Source of the DNA: Virgibacillus sp. AGTR
GTDB lineage: Bacteria; Bacillota; Bacilli; Bacillales; Amphibacillaceae
Assembly (NCBI RefSeq): GCF_016919725.2
Contig: NZ_JAJERH010000018.1
Span: 1 to 59,113 of the forward strand
Length of the DNA stretch: 59,113 nucleotides
Reading direction: 5' to 3'
In this document: positions 48,282 through 59,113 of the stretch, piece after piece
How the letters are laid out: the number at the start of each line of letters is the position of its first letter
Numbering within the stretch: the stretch's first letter is position 1
Notes under the pieces: generated by a model
Databases searched by the model: none
Seen by the model: the letters and a program-made list of their open reading frames with translations, nothing else
What the model was told of the DNA's origin: nothing
Translations under genes and position numbers: made by a program

Positions 48282-49148
48282 TCAACGATTATTTTTTCTT
48301 GCTTGACTGACGATGAGGTCAACTACTTCCTGATATTGTTGCTCTTTTTTAGGTAGAGAAGATGCAATCGTGTGTAATTGACGAACTGCTCCCTCACAAA
48401 CACTCCACCTGATTGGTGTGTGTTGTTCGCATTCTTCTAAAATAAAATCAATTAATTCCTTTTCTTCCCTCGTGTTTATGTCATGATTAATCTGATCGAG
48501 GAGATTCCTGATCTTCCAGACAATCGATTCTTCCGTCTCATTCCAATTCCCAAAGTTAAAAGGAAAAAGAATTTGTTTAGCTTGTTTTGTAATCTCTATA
48601 TTCTTCTCTAATCGAAGAATATTATAGTCAAGAATAGACGAACTATTGGTGTTTAGGTTCATTTGGTTAGAATATCGCATCTGATAACCTAATCCACCAG
48701 TAAAATGAGTAGCTATGTCCATAGCATTTGCCTCAATTTCCATCCCATAGACATCAATTAAACGTTTGGCTAACCAGTTTAATTCATTATAATGATTCTC
48801 ATGCATATATTGGCTCAACTTTTCATCATTTTCAGCTAACGCAATATTATAGAGATCTAGAATATTTTCAGAGCTGTAAAGGGCGTGTTTTACACGAAGC
48901 TGTGAATAAAGCGTTTGTTTACTATGTATATTGCCTTCTATTAATAATTGCTTTTGTTGCTCTTCCACCTTTGCATCGACTTCTTGAATAATTGAAAGAA
49001 TTAATTGGGATTTAGAGGAAAAATGATTATAGAAGGTCCCTTTGGAAACTCCTGAATGCTTGAGAATATCTTGAACAGAGGTATAGTGGAAACCTTTGGT
49101 CTGAAATAACAACTTTGCAGCATCAACAATCTGTTTTTCTTTTGCCAT
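48282..49148 (-). CDS. TetR-family transcriptional regulator
   Basis: This 288-residue repressor has the TetR helix-turn-helix at 1-50 (AAKLLFQTKGFHYTSVQDILKH then GVSKGTFYNHFSSKSQLI). The C-terminal ligand domain is longer than average. It is divergent from an MFS efflux gene with a palindromic operator between, the usual layout for a drug-responsive repressor-pump pair. The inducer is unknown. Confidence 0.9.
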   Translation of the reverse strand: MAKEKQIVDAAKLLFQTKGFHYTSVQDILKHSGVSKGTFYNHFSSKSQLILSIIQEVDAKVEEQQKQLLIEGNIHSKQTLYSQLRVKHALYSSENILDLYNIALAENDEKLSQYMHENHYNELNWLAKRLIDVYGMEIEANAMDIATHFTGGLGYQMRYSNQMNLNTNSSSILDYNILRLEKNIEITKQAKQILFPFNFGNWNETEESIVWKIRNLLDQINHDINTREEKELIDFILEECEQHTPIRWSVCEGAVRQLHTIASSLPKKEQQYQEVVDLIVSQARKNNR

Positions 49149-49173
49149 GTATTTTCTTCTCCTAAAAAATATA

Positions 49174-49229
49174 TTGACATTTTTATTATAGCACCTATAC
49201 TATATAAATGGAATTATACTTAAGTATAA
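49174..49229 (+). promoter_or_regulatory. Efflux-pump promoter with TetR operator
   Basis: TTGACA (49174-49179) and TATACT/TACTAT (49196-49203) form the promoter. The perfect 16-bp palindrome TTATACTTAAGTATAA (49214-49229) lies just downstream of the -10 and 35 bases before the MFS start. Its position fits repression by the divergent TetR protein. Confidence 0.75.
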
Positions 49230-49263
49230 AAAAATAAACTAAAGTAAAAAGGTGTGAATAATA

Positions 49264-50706
49264 ATGAAAGAATCTAATTCTCCGCCAGTAGACATTAATG
49301 GGAAACCGTTTAATAGAGCTGGCTTTGTTGTTGTTTTATTAATGGGAGCATTTCTAACTATTTTAAATCAAACGTTATTAGTTACAGCAATTCCTAAAAT
49401 AATAGAGGATTTACATGTTTCTGCTTATGATGCACAATGGTTAATCACTTCATTTATGCTCATAAATGGAATTTTAATCCCTGCTTCTGCTTATTTATTA
49501 CATCAAATAGAAAGTAGAAAACTATATTTGATTGCAATGGGAAGCTTCATATTGGGGACAATAATTTGTGCGCTAAGCACCACGTTTTCCCATTTATTGC
49601 TTGGACGGATCATCCAAGCGATTGGATCAGGTGTAATGATTCCATTAGTGCAAACATTGATGTTTTTAGTTTTCCCAGCCAATCGTCGAGGAGAGGCAAT
49701 GGGGCTCGTTGGTATTGTTATCGCCTTCTCACCGGCAATTGGTCCAACTTTAGCTGGGTGGATTGTTGACGTTTATCATTGGCGGTATCTATTTTATTTT
49801 GTTTTACCATTGGCTGTTATCAATCTATTTTTAGCATTTTATTTACTTAAAAATGTAATTCCCCTAACAAAACCGAAGTTGGATATTCTATCATTCGTAT
49901 TAAGCTGTATTGGTTTAGGATCATTGTTATATGGTATTAGCCTTGCTGGAGATACAGGGTGGAGTAATTCAATTGTATGGATTACTTGCGTGATAGGGAT
50001 AGTAATCTTATTAATGTTCTCTTTAAGACAACTTAGATTAAAAGAGCCCTTGTTGGAACTACGTGTATTTAAAAGCAGAACCTTTGCTGTAACAACGGTT
50101 ATTGTCTCTATTATTTTTATGACAATGATCGGATCTGAAATTCTACTTCCAATTTTTACACAAAAAATACTTGGCTATTCTGCACTTCAATCAGGTTTAA
50201 TCCTGCTTCCTGGTGCTATTGTTTTAGGGATCATTTCTCCCATATCGGGAAAGATATTTGATAGGTATGGTATTCGTACGTTAACTATTGTTGGAATGAC
50301 TATTCTCCTCATTGGTACATTCCCATTCATGTTTCTAACGAATGAGACAACCATATGGTGGCTAATCTTTTTTTATATGTTAAGAATGGTGGGAATGGGA
50401 CTAACGATGATGCCACTTGCAACTGCTGGAATTAATGCGCTACCTCAGAAATTAGTTAGCCATGGTACAGCAGCAAATAATACTGTACGCCAAGTATTTG
50501 CTTCACTTGGTGCAGCTATTATGGTAGGCGTGATGACGATATCGGTTCGTAATTTCTCTACGAGTCAACATGTCTTGACGGAAGCCGGTTCATATTCTAA
50601 AGCTATGGTAAAAGGGATAAATAATGGATTTATGGCTGCTTTTGTACTTGTTATTTTTGCATTCATAATCTGCTTTCTAATTAAGGATAACCGAAAAGGT
50701 AGATAG
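49264..50706 (+). CDS. MFS drug efflux transporter (DHA2, EmrB/LmrB-like)
   Basis: This 480-residue transporter has about 14 membrane segments. DHA2 landmarks are LNQTLLVTAIPKIIEDL in segment 1, DAQWLITSFMLINGI, GRIIQAIGSGVMIPLVQ (motif near segment 4) and GIVIAFSPAIGPTLAGWIVD (antiporter motif C). Proton-driven export of hydrophobic drugs is the family role. LmrB-type proteins of Bacillus have the same length and are also paired with TetR regulators. The substrate cannot be read from sequence. Confidence 0.88.
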   Translation: MKESNSPPVDINGKPFNRAGFVVVLLMGAFLTILNQTLLVTAIPKIIEDLHVSAYDAQWLITSFMLINGILIPASAYLLHQIESRKLYLIAMGSFILGTIICALSTTFSHLLLGRIIQAIGSGVMIPLVQTLMFLVFPANRRGEAMGLVGIVIAFSPAIGPTLAGWIVDVYHWRYLFYFVLPLAVINLFLAFYLLKNVIPLTKPKLDILSFVLSCIGLGSLLYGISLAGDTGWSNSIVWITCVIGIVILLMFSLRQLRLKEPLLELRVFKSRTFAVTTVIVSIIFMTMIGSEILLPIFTQKILGYSALQSGLILLPGAIVLGIISPISGKIFDRYGIRTLTIVGMTILLIGTFPFMFLTNETTIWWLIFFYMLRMVGMGLTMMPLATAGINALPQKLVSHGTAANNTVRQVFASLGAAIMVGVMTISVRNFSTSQHVLTEAGSYSKAMVKGINNGFMAAFVLVIFAFIICFLIKDNRKGR

Positions 50707-50813
50707 GAAAATATTTAGAGGATTTTTTTTGGAAAGTATTTTAAGCAGTTGTTTTGATAAAGTAAATAAATCGGAGCATACTATAATTGAATTTAATAGT
50801 GGGGGGTTAGATT

Positions 50814-51206
50814 ATGAACGCAAAAGAGCTAAGAGAAAAAATAAATGATTACTGCGAAGCATATGATAGTTTGTATGGCAATCTAGTTAAGCCTATAAAC
50901 GAAATGCTTATGAATATTGATGCCGATATATCAGAAAAAACAGCTAATCAAATTTTGGAAAACCTTAAATTATTTCACGAGGGAGATAAATATATAGCAG
51001 ATTGCCATTTAGATGAGAGCAATAATTTTATCGAAGATGGTATCGAAGCATTAAAAAAAGGGAACTTGGCTGATGGAGCTTTACAAATTTTTGGGGCAGG
51101 ATTAAATTTTGCGAGCTTTTCATCGAAAGCCGTTACACATAAAAATATAAACCCTCATGGCATGATCAATGAACGATTTAAATTAATAAAAAACTCACTA
51201 GATTAA
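50814..51206 (+). CDS. Hypothetical protein, 130 residues
   Basis: I do not recognise this gene. A good ribosome site (GTGGGGGG) precedes the ATG. The protein is soluble, Asn/Lys/Asp-rich and mostly helical by pattern, with KELREKINDYCEAYDSLYGN at the N-terminus and a Gly/Ala-rich stretch (LADGALQIFGAGLNFASFSS, about 83-102). No signal peptide is seen. It is a single gene with its own upstream gap, next to a possible gene remnant at 51202-51309, in an accessory region. Confidence 0.65.
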   Translation: MNAKELREKINDYCEAYDSLYGNLVKPINEMLMNIDADISEKTANQILENLKLFHEGDKYIADCHLDESNNFIEDGIEALKKGNLADGALQIFGAGLNFASFSSKAVTHKNINPHGMINERFKLIKNSLD

Positions 51207-51309
51207 TATACTTCATTTATGTAATTTTTTTAGCTACAGCACTGATAAAGGCGTAAACGTTTTAAACAGTGAAAAAGAATTACACGAAGGCTACATCGTG
51301 TTTCTATAA
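51202..51309 (+). pseudogene. Possible C-terminal gene remnant
   Basis: An open frame without a start runs to TAA 51307-51309. It reads convincingly as protein over FSYSTDKGVNVLNSEKELHE then GYIVFL. It begins right after the previous gene's stop codon. It may be the surviving tail of a deleted gene; I do not recognise the family. Confidence 0.3.
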
Positions 51310-51353
51310 TAAAAACAGCACTGAAGGGTATTCGTAAGTTTTTGTTAATTCAA

Positions 51354-51391
51354 AGGAAAGTGAGCTTTCCTAACAGACTGCTCACTTTCCT
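51354..51391. other. Perfect 12-bp hairpin near the lipoprotein 3' end
   Basis: AGGAAAGTGAGC (51354-51365) pairs with GCTCACTTTCCT (51380-51391). It lacks a clear T run but is placed to terminate the leftward lipoprotein gene. Confidence 0.5.
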
Positions 51392-51413
51392 ACATCACTC
51401 GCATATTCCAGTG

Positions 51414-52694
51414 TTATTTTGGTAATGTAAATGTAGCTTTCTTTCCTTTTGATATATCATTTGCCTCTTGGTCTTTCATTGGTCCGATTTCAACCTCGAA
51501 TGATTTATCTTTCCAGATTTTCTCGTATTGTTCTTGGTCTAACGTATAGATTTGGAGTAATTCACCAGCGCTACCTGATTCAATCATATCATCGTATTTA
51601 TAGTTAAGTAACATGCCTTCATTTAGCATATATTGAGAGCCGTCATTTACCGTTAACTTCGACATAATGGAGCTATGTGCAACCTCAGAATCGCTTTTAT
51701 TGTCAATGTTAAATTTCACGGTTAATAAGACGATTCCATTAGAAAATGCCTCAAAGCGTGGTGCTTCTTCTTTATTTGGTTTAAATTCTGTAAACTGATA
51801 ACCATCTAGTGTAACCGTAATATCACCTAATTTTTCACTTTCCCCAATTCCGTCTTTTTGACTTAGCATTTTTTTATCGCCCATATTCCCTGCAGTTGCT
51901 TTGTCTTGGTAAAATGCTTTATTATCTTCTACTTTTTCTGCTCCTTCTTTATTTAGACTAAAGGTAAACGTACCTTTTTTGCCAAAGGTAGAAGAGAAAT
52001 CATCTTTTTTAGCTTGTGGTGCAGGGACTTCTGCTGTAGCAGTAGATTCTGCAAGCACTTGCTTCCATTGGTCTTCACCAAAAGGATAAGTATAATAACC
52101 AGTTATCGTTTCCCCTGATTTAATGACATAGTCATTAGATGGAGCCAACTTTGTAGGAAGCTGTTCTTCTTCAGGTAATAAATCTCGGTAATTATTGAAA
52201 GATTTCTGTGCTCCTGTATAAGATAAATAGAAGGATGGCATATAATATGCATCGTTGTCGGTATCATTTTTCACTGTGTATTTTGCAACAATGACTCCGC
52301 CATTTGTTTGATCATTGAATGGAATGGCGTAATCTGTATGGAAATCTTTAAGCTCCACAAGTGAGTAACCATCTAATGAAACAGTTACACCTTCCATTTC
52401 ATGTGTTTGTGGTTCATTATTTTCATAAACCACTTCCGTAGTTCCTTCTGTTTGTTCTTCCATGTAGCTAATTAACTTGGAGAAATCATTTGAACCATCA
52501 CTTTCTTGTTGTACTGTTTCTTTTGTTTCCTCCTCTGCTTTTGCTTCATTTTTTGAGTCTTCTTTTGTAGTGGCTGATTCTTTAGCATCATTTGCTTCAC
52601 TATCTTTTGCTTCATTTTTATCACTGCCACATCCACTTACAATGAGGGCAGTAATAACGATTGTGATGAGTAGCATAATTATCTTTTTCGACAT
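51414..52694 (-). CDS. Two-domain lipoprotein, DUF5068-like
   Basis: This 426-residue surface lipoprotein has lipobox VSGC (C22). A long Lys/Glu/Asp/Ser-rich linker (about 24-75) is followed by two related beta domains. Domain 1 opens EGVTVSLDGYSLVELKDF with GGVIVAKYTVKNDTDNDA. Domain 2 opens LGDITVTLDGYQFTEFKPN with NGIVLLTVKFNIDNKSDS, evidence of internal duplication. The fold resembles DUF4352/DUF5068 immunoglobulin-like modules. The function is unknown. It is a single gene. Confidence 0.75.
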   Translation of the reverse strand: MSKKIIMLLITIVITALIVSGCGSDKNEAKDSEANDAKESATTKEDSKNEAKAEEETKETVQQESDGSNDFSKLISYMEEQTEGTTEVVYENNEPQTHEMEGVTVSLDGYSLVELKDFHTDYAIPFNDQTNGGVIVAKYTVKNDTDNDAYYMPSFYLSYTGAQKSFNNYRDLLPEEEQLPTKLAPSNDYVIKSGETITGYYTYPFGEDQWKQVLAESTATAEVPAPQAKKDDFSSTFGKKGTFTFSLNKEGAEKVEDNKAFYQDKATAGNMGDKKMLSQKDGIGESEKLGDITVTLDGYQFTEFKPNKEEAPRFEAFSNGIVLLTVKFNIDNKSDSEVAHSSIMSKLTVNDGSQYMLNEGMLLNYKYDDMIESGSAGELLQIYTLDQEQYEKIWKDKSFEVEIGPMKDQEANDISKGKKATFTLPK

Positions 52695-53085
52695 GAATCT
52701 GGTACCTCCATAAAATTGTAAAGTTAGTGAAATAATACTACAACTATTGTAAGTTTTATATCGGTAAAAAGTTCTATTGTTGTTTAAAATGAAATAATTA
52801 AATAATCTTAGCCCTTTATAAATTCATATATGAAATAATCGGTTGTTATTATTGATTTATCATAAGTTAAACCAATGATTTGATCAATTTAGAACAACAA
52901 AAATTGTTTGAGAAATAATAAATCATATCAGACTTATACACTATATTTTCATACAATTGAATTTACTTCGCTGTCAAATTTCCGGATATTTTAATGTCTC
53001 TTTGTGGTATAAAGTGACATTAGATGAAGTAACAGGCTAGTAGGGGTAGCCGTTATATCTTAAAGCAAACTGTTAACGTTGAAGA
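52695..53085. other. Gene-free AT-rich gap upstream of the lipoprotein gene
   Basis: About 390 bases contain the promoter region of the leftward lipoprotein gene. A short perfect hairpin TAATGTC/GACATTA (52992-53022) lies beyond bioB's end and lacks a T run. I see no gene. Confidence 0.5.
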
Positions 53086-54078
53086 TTAAATAGGTATCTC
53101 ACTACCTTCGTAGTCAATTTCAAACCCAAGATCCTTTAGCATTTGGTGGTCCTTTGTTCCTTCCTGCCCGGCTGTGGTAAGATAATCACCAATAAAGATG
53201 GAGTTAGCTGGATATAATCCAAGTGGTTGAAGGCTTCTTAAATTAACTTCACGACCTCCGGAAACTCGAATTTCTTTTGTAGGATTAATAAAACGAAATA
53301 GACATAATACTTTTAGACAATAAAGAGGAGTTAACTCATCTGTCCCCTCTAATAATGTCCCCTCCATGGCGTGCAGAAAATTAACAGGAATAGAGTCAGC
53401 ATTTAATTCTTTTAAAGCAATGGCCATTTGGATAACATCCTCTTTTGTCTCCTTCATTCCTACAATGACCCCAGAGCAAGGCGAAATCCCAATATCTTTT
53501 ACTTTATTGACAGTTGCAACGCGATCCTGATAGCTGTGACTAGTTGTTATATTGTCATGATGATTTTTTGATGTATTGATATTATGGTTGTATCGATCAA
53601 CACCAGCTTCCTTTAATTGTTCGGCTTGTCCTGGTTTTAGAATACCTAAACATGCGCATATTTTTAAATTATATTTTTCTTTTATTTCTTTGACTGCACT
53701 GGTTACTTGGTTTAGTTCACGGGTGGTTGGTCCTCGACCACTAGCGACAATACAATAAGTGCCAGAATGAAGTTGGTGTGCTTTTTCCGCACCTTGAACG
53801 ATGGTATCCTTATGCATCATACGATATTTTTGGATTGGATTTGTCGAGTCTCTTGATTGAGCACAATAACCACAATTTTCTGGGCAAGCACCAGACTTGG
53901 TATTAATAATCGTATTTAATTTTACTTTATTGCCATAATACGTTTTTCTAATGAGATAGGCACTATGTAGCAAGTCTAGAATTTTATCATTCGGACATTC
54001 TAAAATCTGCATGGCCTCTCCCTCTGTAATTTCATATCCTTCCAATACGGCATTTGCTAGTGAATTGAAATTTAACAT
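53086..54078 (-). CDS. bioB: Biotin synthase
   Basis: This 330-residue radical SAM enzyme inserts sulfur into dethiobiotin. The cluster motif CPENCGYC places C65, C69 and C72 in the CxxxCxxC spacing. The blocks YNHNINTSKNHH and SGGREVNLRSLQPLGLYPANSIFIGDYLTT, with the [2Fe-2S] ligands and Arg, are typical. It is the last gene of the leftward bioADYB operon. Confidence 0.96.
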   Translation of the reverse strand: MLNFNSLANAVLEGYEITEGEAMQILECPNDKILDLLHSAYLIRKTYYGNKVKLNTIINTKSGACPENCGYCAQSRDSTNPIQKYRMMHKDTIVQGAEKAHQLHSGTYCIVASGRGPTTRELNQVTSAVKEIKEKYNLKICACLGILKPGQAEQLKEAGVDRYNHNINTSKNHHDNITTSHSYQDRVATVNKVKDIGISPCSGVIVGMKETKEDVIQMAIALKELNADSIPVNFLHAMEGTLLEGTDELTPLYCLKVLCLFRFINPTKEIRVSGGREVNLRSLQPLGLYPANSIFIGDYLTTAGQEGTKDHQMLKDLGFEIDYEGSEIPI

Positions 54079-54138
54079 AGTACGCCTCCTTTAATATTTC
54101 TTATCTGTTTCTAACTAGTTTTATTCCTAATTGCTAGA

Positions 54139-54750
54139 TTAGTTAGTTACTCGTGTTTTGATTCCTATGGGATTTGTTCGCTGAAACGTATCATATATTC
54201 TTGGTGCTACCATGGCTGCAGCGCCAATTGTCAGTAAATCTACTGGTAAGTATGCGAGCATGATTAGCCATGCCTTACTATAAGTTATACTCTCAGTAGC
54301 ATCCATAAAGAATGCTAGAGAAAAATACATATAATTCGTTCCAATTAGGTAATTGAATACAAGTCCCACCAGAGAAGCAATAACAAAGGTAAGGGAAGTG
54401 GGTTTTCTTGTAAATTCAATCACTTTCCCTACCATATAGGCTGTAACAATAAACGATATAATAAAGCCAAAGGTTGGACTAAAAATAGTACCTAGTCCAC
54501 CTTTCAAGCCAGCGAATACGGGAATACCGATAACCCCTACAAGGACGTATACGATCATGGAAATCGCCCCCCGACGGCTACCAAGTAGAGCACCAGATAA
54601 GAAACAAAAAAATGTTTGTAAGGTTATCGGTACACCGCCAATTTGCAAAAATGGCACCCATGTGGTTATATTTGCTCCAATCCCCATTAATGCTACAAAC
54701 AAAGCTATTAAGGTCAAATCTAAGGTATGAACACGTATGTGCGTCTTCAA
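54139..54750 (-). CDS. bioY: Biotin transporter BioY (ECF substrate-binding S component)
   Basis: This is a 203-residue membrane protein with about six segments. The BioY signature FLSGALLGSRRGAISMIVYVLVG and GGLGTIFSPTFGFIISF bind biotin. The start is TTG, 8 bases after AGGAGG. It needs the EcfAA'T module, which is not encoded here. Placement inside the synthesis operon lets low biotin raise both uptake and synthesis. Confidence 0.94.
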   Translation of the reverse strand: MKTHIRVHTLDLTLIALFVALMGIGANITTWVPFLQIGGVPITLQTFFCFLSGALLGSRRGAISMIVYVLVGVIGIPVFAGLKGGLGTIFSPTFGFIISFIVTAYMVGKVIEFTRKPTSLTFVIASLVGLVFNYLIGTNYMYFSLAFFMDATESITYSKAWLIMLAYLPVDLLTIGAAAMVAPRIYDTFQRTNPIGIKTRVTN

Positions 54751-54850
54751 TTAAAAGCCTCCTGTCTAAAAACCTGTAACGTAACAACACACCTGTCATT
54801 AAGGGTTTATTCCATCTAAGGCTAATAAATTAGCCACAAATTATAATTCT

Positions 54851-56979
<2,129 letters not shown>

Positions 56980-57001
56980 TGATAGACCTCCATATTACAT
57001 T

Positions 57002-57037
57002 TTATTGTTAACCATATTTTTTAAAGGTTAACAATAA
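57002..57037 (-). promoter_or_regulatory. BirA operator of the biotin operon
   Basis: Perfect 12-base arms TTATTGTTAACC (57002-57013) and GGTTAACAATAA (57026-57037) with a 12-base spacer match the TGTTAAC...GTTAACA form of Gram-positive BirA sites. Biotinyl-AMP-BirA would repress bioADYB here. Confidence 0.9.
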
Positions 57038-57397
57038 TGAAATCATAAAAAAACGTCGAGGTCAATCCTTATTGATAGAATTTGTTCGATGAATAGCTTG
57101 TCTATTATTGGCGATAAAAGGGCTGTTTGCATACCTTTTTTAAAATTAAGTTGTCGTACGAATCCTATTCTTAATTTCCAATGTAATATAACCATATATA
57201 TAGAAAATTTGTATATTTTAGACAAATATAGACAGGGTCTATTCATTTTGCATAAAAAATGGTAGAATGGTAAAGCAACTCAAAAAATTACAAGCTTCAA
57301 TCCTTGTAAACACTGCATTTACACTACCATTCCAAATAGCCTCTATTCACCAAATCGTCTCAGACAATCGAATATACAACTAGAAAGGACGAATGCT

Positions 57398-58636
57398 ATG
57401 AATCTAACGAAAAAAATTCTGATTGCCCTCGTACTAGGAATCATCGTAGGTATAGGTTTAACTTTTTCATCTAGCGATGTATTTTCTGCTGTTGATACGT
57501 ATGTATTAAATCCTGTTGGACAAATATTTTTAAATTTAATCATGATGATTGTTGTGCCGATCGTATTTGTTTCCATTGTCCTGGGAACAGCTGGGTTAGG
57601 TGATCCTTCGAAACTAGGTAAAATCGGCATTCAAACGGTTAGCTTTTATTTAGTTACCACTGCTGTAGCTCTTGTAATTGGACTTGGTGTCGGATTTTTA
57701 CTAGAGCCTGGTAAAGCTGGAACATTTAATGTAGAAAATGTTACCTATGAGGAACAAGCAGCACCACCTATTATGGATACATTAGTTCAGATAATTCCCG
57801 AAAATCCAATCGAAGCAATGTCTACTGGAAATATGCTGCAAATCATTGCTTTTGCCATATTTATAGGGGTTTCACTAGCAGTATTGGGGGAAAAAACAAG
57901 TGGGATTCGTAGTTTATTTGAACAAGCAAATGAAATCCTTATCTTCCTTGTTAACGCAGTAATGAAAACGGCTCCGTATGGTGCGTTCGCATTGATTGCC
58001 TCAGCTATTGGAGATGCTGGATTAGATGCATTAGGGTCTATGTTCATGTATATGCTAGCAGTAATTGTAGCACTTATTTTGCATGGCGCAATTACGTATA
58101 GTTTGGCAATCAAAGGCTTAGGAAAAGCGAGTCCGTTAAAATTCTATAAATCATTCTTCCCTGCAATGTCTGTAGCGTTTAGTACATCTAGTTCAAGTGC
58201 AACGTTGCCTGTCTCTATGAAGTTGGCTCAGGAGCAGTTAGGAGTAAAGAAGTCGATTAGTAGTTTTGTTCAGCCTTTGGGAGCTACGATAAACATGGAT
58301 GGTACTGCAATTATGCAGGCTGTAGCTACCGTGTTTATTGCTCAAGTATATGCAGAACCACTTGGATTAAGTCAATTATTGATGGTTGTCTTAACGGCAA
58401 CGTTAGCAAGTATTGGAACAGCTGGGGTACCTGGCGTAGGCTTAATTATGCTATCAATGGTTCTTAAACAAGTTGGTTTACCTGTGGATGGCATCGCGCT
58501 AATCATTGGTGTTGATCGGTTATTAGATATGCTACGTACATCACTTAATATTACTGGAGATGCAGCTTGTGCCTATATTATCTCGGAAAGTGATAAGAAA
58601 AATAGTAAACAAAAAGCACAGCAATCTGCATTATAG
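57398..58636 (+). CDS. Dicarboxylate/amino acid:cation symporter (DAACS, GltP/GltT-like)
   Basis: This 412-residue transporter has the elevator fold of GltPh homologues. The serine-rich hairpin SSSSATLP (264-271), NMDGT (299-303) in segment 7, GTAGVPG (340-346) in the second hairpin and the segment 8 residues D373, N384, T386 and D388 are all present. AAGGAC precedes the ATG. It imports glutamate, aspartate or C4-dicarboxylates with sodium or protons; which one is not clear. It is a single gene with a terminator at 58762. The gap before it (57038-57397) shows nothing else I can support. Confidence 0.92.
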   Translation: MNLTKKILIALVLGIIVGIGLTFSSSDVFSAVDTYVLNPVGQIFLNLIMMIVVPIVFVSIVLGTAGLGDPSKLGKIGIQTVSFYLVTTAVALVIGLGVGFLLEPGKAGTFNVENVTYEEQAAPPIMDTLVQIIPENPIEAMSTGNMLQIIAFAIFIGVSLAVLGEKTSGIRSLFEQANEILIFLVNAVMKTAPYGAFALIASAIGDAGLDALGSMFMYMLAVIVALILHGAITYSLAIKGLGKASPLKFYKSFFPAMSVAFSTSSSSATLPVSMKLAQEQLGVKKSISSFVQPLGATINMDGTAIMQAVATVFIAQVYAEPLGLSQLLMVVLTATLASIGTAGVPGVGLIMLSMVLKQVGLPVDGIALIIGVDRLLDMLRTSLNITGDAACAYIISESDKKNSKQKAQQSAL

Positions 58637-58761
58637 TAGAACTGTTTTAAGATCCATCTAGCACGAAAAATATGCTAAACTTCTGTATAGTCAAATAGTG
58701 TACAGTAATCAGGAGAAACGGCTACCTGTGGAAAGGTAGTATATACCAGTAGCATGGATGG

Positions 58762-58791
58762 GGAGTTGACTGATGAAGTCAGCTCCTTTTT
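58762..58791 (+). terminator. Terminator after the symporter gene
   Basis: GGAGTTGACT (58762-58771) pairs with AGTCAGCTCC (58777-58786, one G-U), followed by TTTTT. A smaller stem (CTACCT/AGGTAG) lies upstream. The same kind of hairpin precedes the other family B repeat. Confidence 0.85.
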
Positions 58792-58797
58792 AGCAGC

Positions 58798-58996
58798 CTA
58801 GGAAATGATAAAATTTGCCCATGTAGATAAAAAGGCGCGTGTTGAGCCGTCCAGCTCCAGCGCCCAGAAACGAGGCGACTTCATGAATCGCCCTATGATA
58901 CGTCATCATCGGCGCGCTAGCTTACCGTAATTCCTTTTTCTCCGTTGATTCGCTCCAGTCGCTACGTTTTTAATCGTGCGCTTGCCGCTTTTGTTC
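58798..58996 (+). repeat. Dispersed repeat family B, copy 2
   Basis: It aligns with 32937-33136 over its whole length of about 200 bases with an estimated 80% identity by eye. No shared reading frame is seen. A family E copy follows 3 bases later. Confidence 0.85.
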
Positions 58997-58999
58997 TAA

Positions 59000-59113
59000 G
59001 TTAAGAAAGTATAAAATCAGTGCAATGACTGCGTTAAGCCAAGTAGTTATTTTGAAATGTTAGATGTCTATTGGCAATGCTTCGACTAATTACTTCGCTT
59101 TCCGCGGGCGCGA
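59000..59113 (+). repeat. Dispersed repeat family E, copy cut by the right window edge
   Basis: It matches 32371-32483 nearly base for base and the reverse complement of 1-113. The window ends at the same element position as the left edge, at CGCGGGCGCGA. Confidence 0.9.

Noticed and set aside
57043-57246. Minus-strand 67-residue frame upstream of bioA
   Set aside because: It is AT-rich with no ribosome site, and its end abuts the BirA operator that should control bioA.

Overview
The window is about 59 kb of low-GC, AT-rich Firmicute DNA centred on the chromosomal replication origin. Gene content, order and protein similarity point to a Bacillaceae bacterium, most likely of the Oceanobacillus/Virgibacillus type. 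It has soj, spo0J and noc with a parS site, a DnaA-box origin around dnaA, a sigM-yhdL-yhdK operon, and T-box and SAM riboswitches. The genus is inferred, not proven.

The left arm (183-9886) reads leftwards away from the origin: rpmH, rnpA, yidC/spoIIIJ, jag, mnmE, mnmG, rsmG, noc, soj, spo0J. These cover a ribosomal protein, RNase P, membrane insertion, tRNA U34 modification, 16S methylation, nucleoid occlusion and chromosome segregation. The origin (about 9990-12131) has a DnaA-box cluster before dnaA. A second cluster lies between dnaA and dnaN, followed by TTA/CTA triplets that look like a DnaA-trio unwinding element. The right arm continues dnaN, yaaA, recF, remB, gyrB, gyrA, an HD-GYP-like gene, yaaC (opposite strand), guaB, dacA, pdxS, pdxT and T-box-controlled serS.

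From 28.9 kb the map departs from the Bacillus subtilis order. There serS, tRNA-Ser, dck and dgk are neighbours. Here they are spread over about 17 kb by inserted modules: a Fur-box iron-siderophore ABC operon without ATPase, a repeat-rich gene desert, the SigM operon, a Fur-box ferredoxin-NADP reductase plus siderophore-binding lipoprotein, a tandem-SAM-riboswitch metNPQ operon with an M20 amidohydrolase, a small alarmone synthetase and T-box-controlled proC.

The segment 44.1-51.4 kb is accessory and decaying. It holds a frameshifted CXXC-protein gene, a wrecked DUF3221-like lipoprotein, a headless V8-like protease fragment, a small membrane protein, a TetR/MFS efflux pair with a palindromic operator, and an unrecognised small gene. 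The right end carries a two-domain lipoprotein (DUF5068-like), a BirA-controlled bioA-bioD-bioY-bioB operon lacking bioF, and a dicarboxylate/amino-acid symporter.

Two families of dispersed intergenic repeat occur. One family lies at both window ends, in opposite orientation and cut at the same element coordinate. This suggests that the window is a contig bounded by repeat copies.
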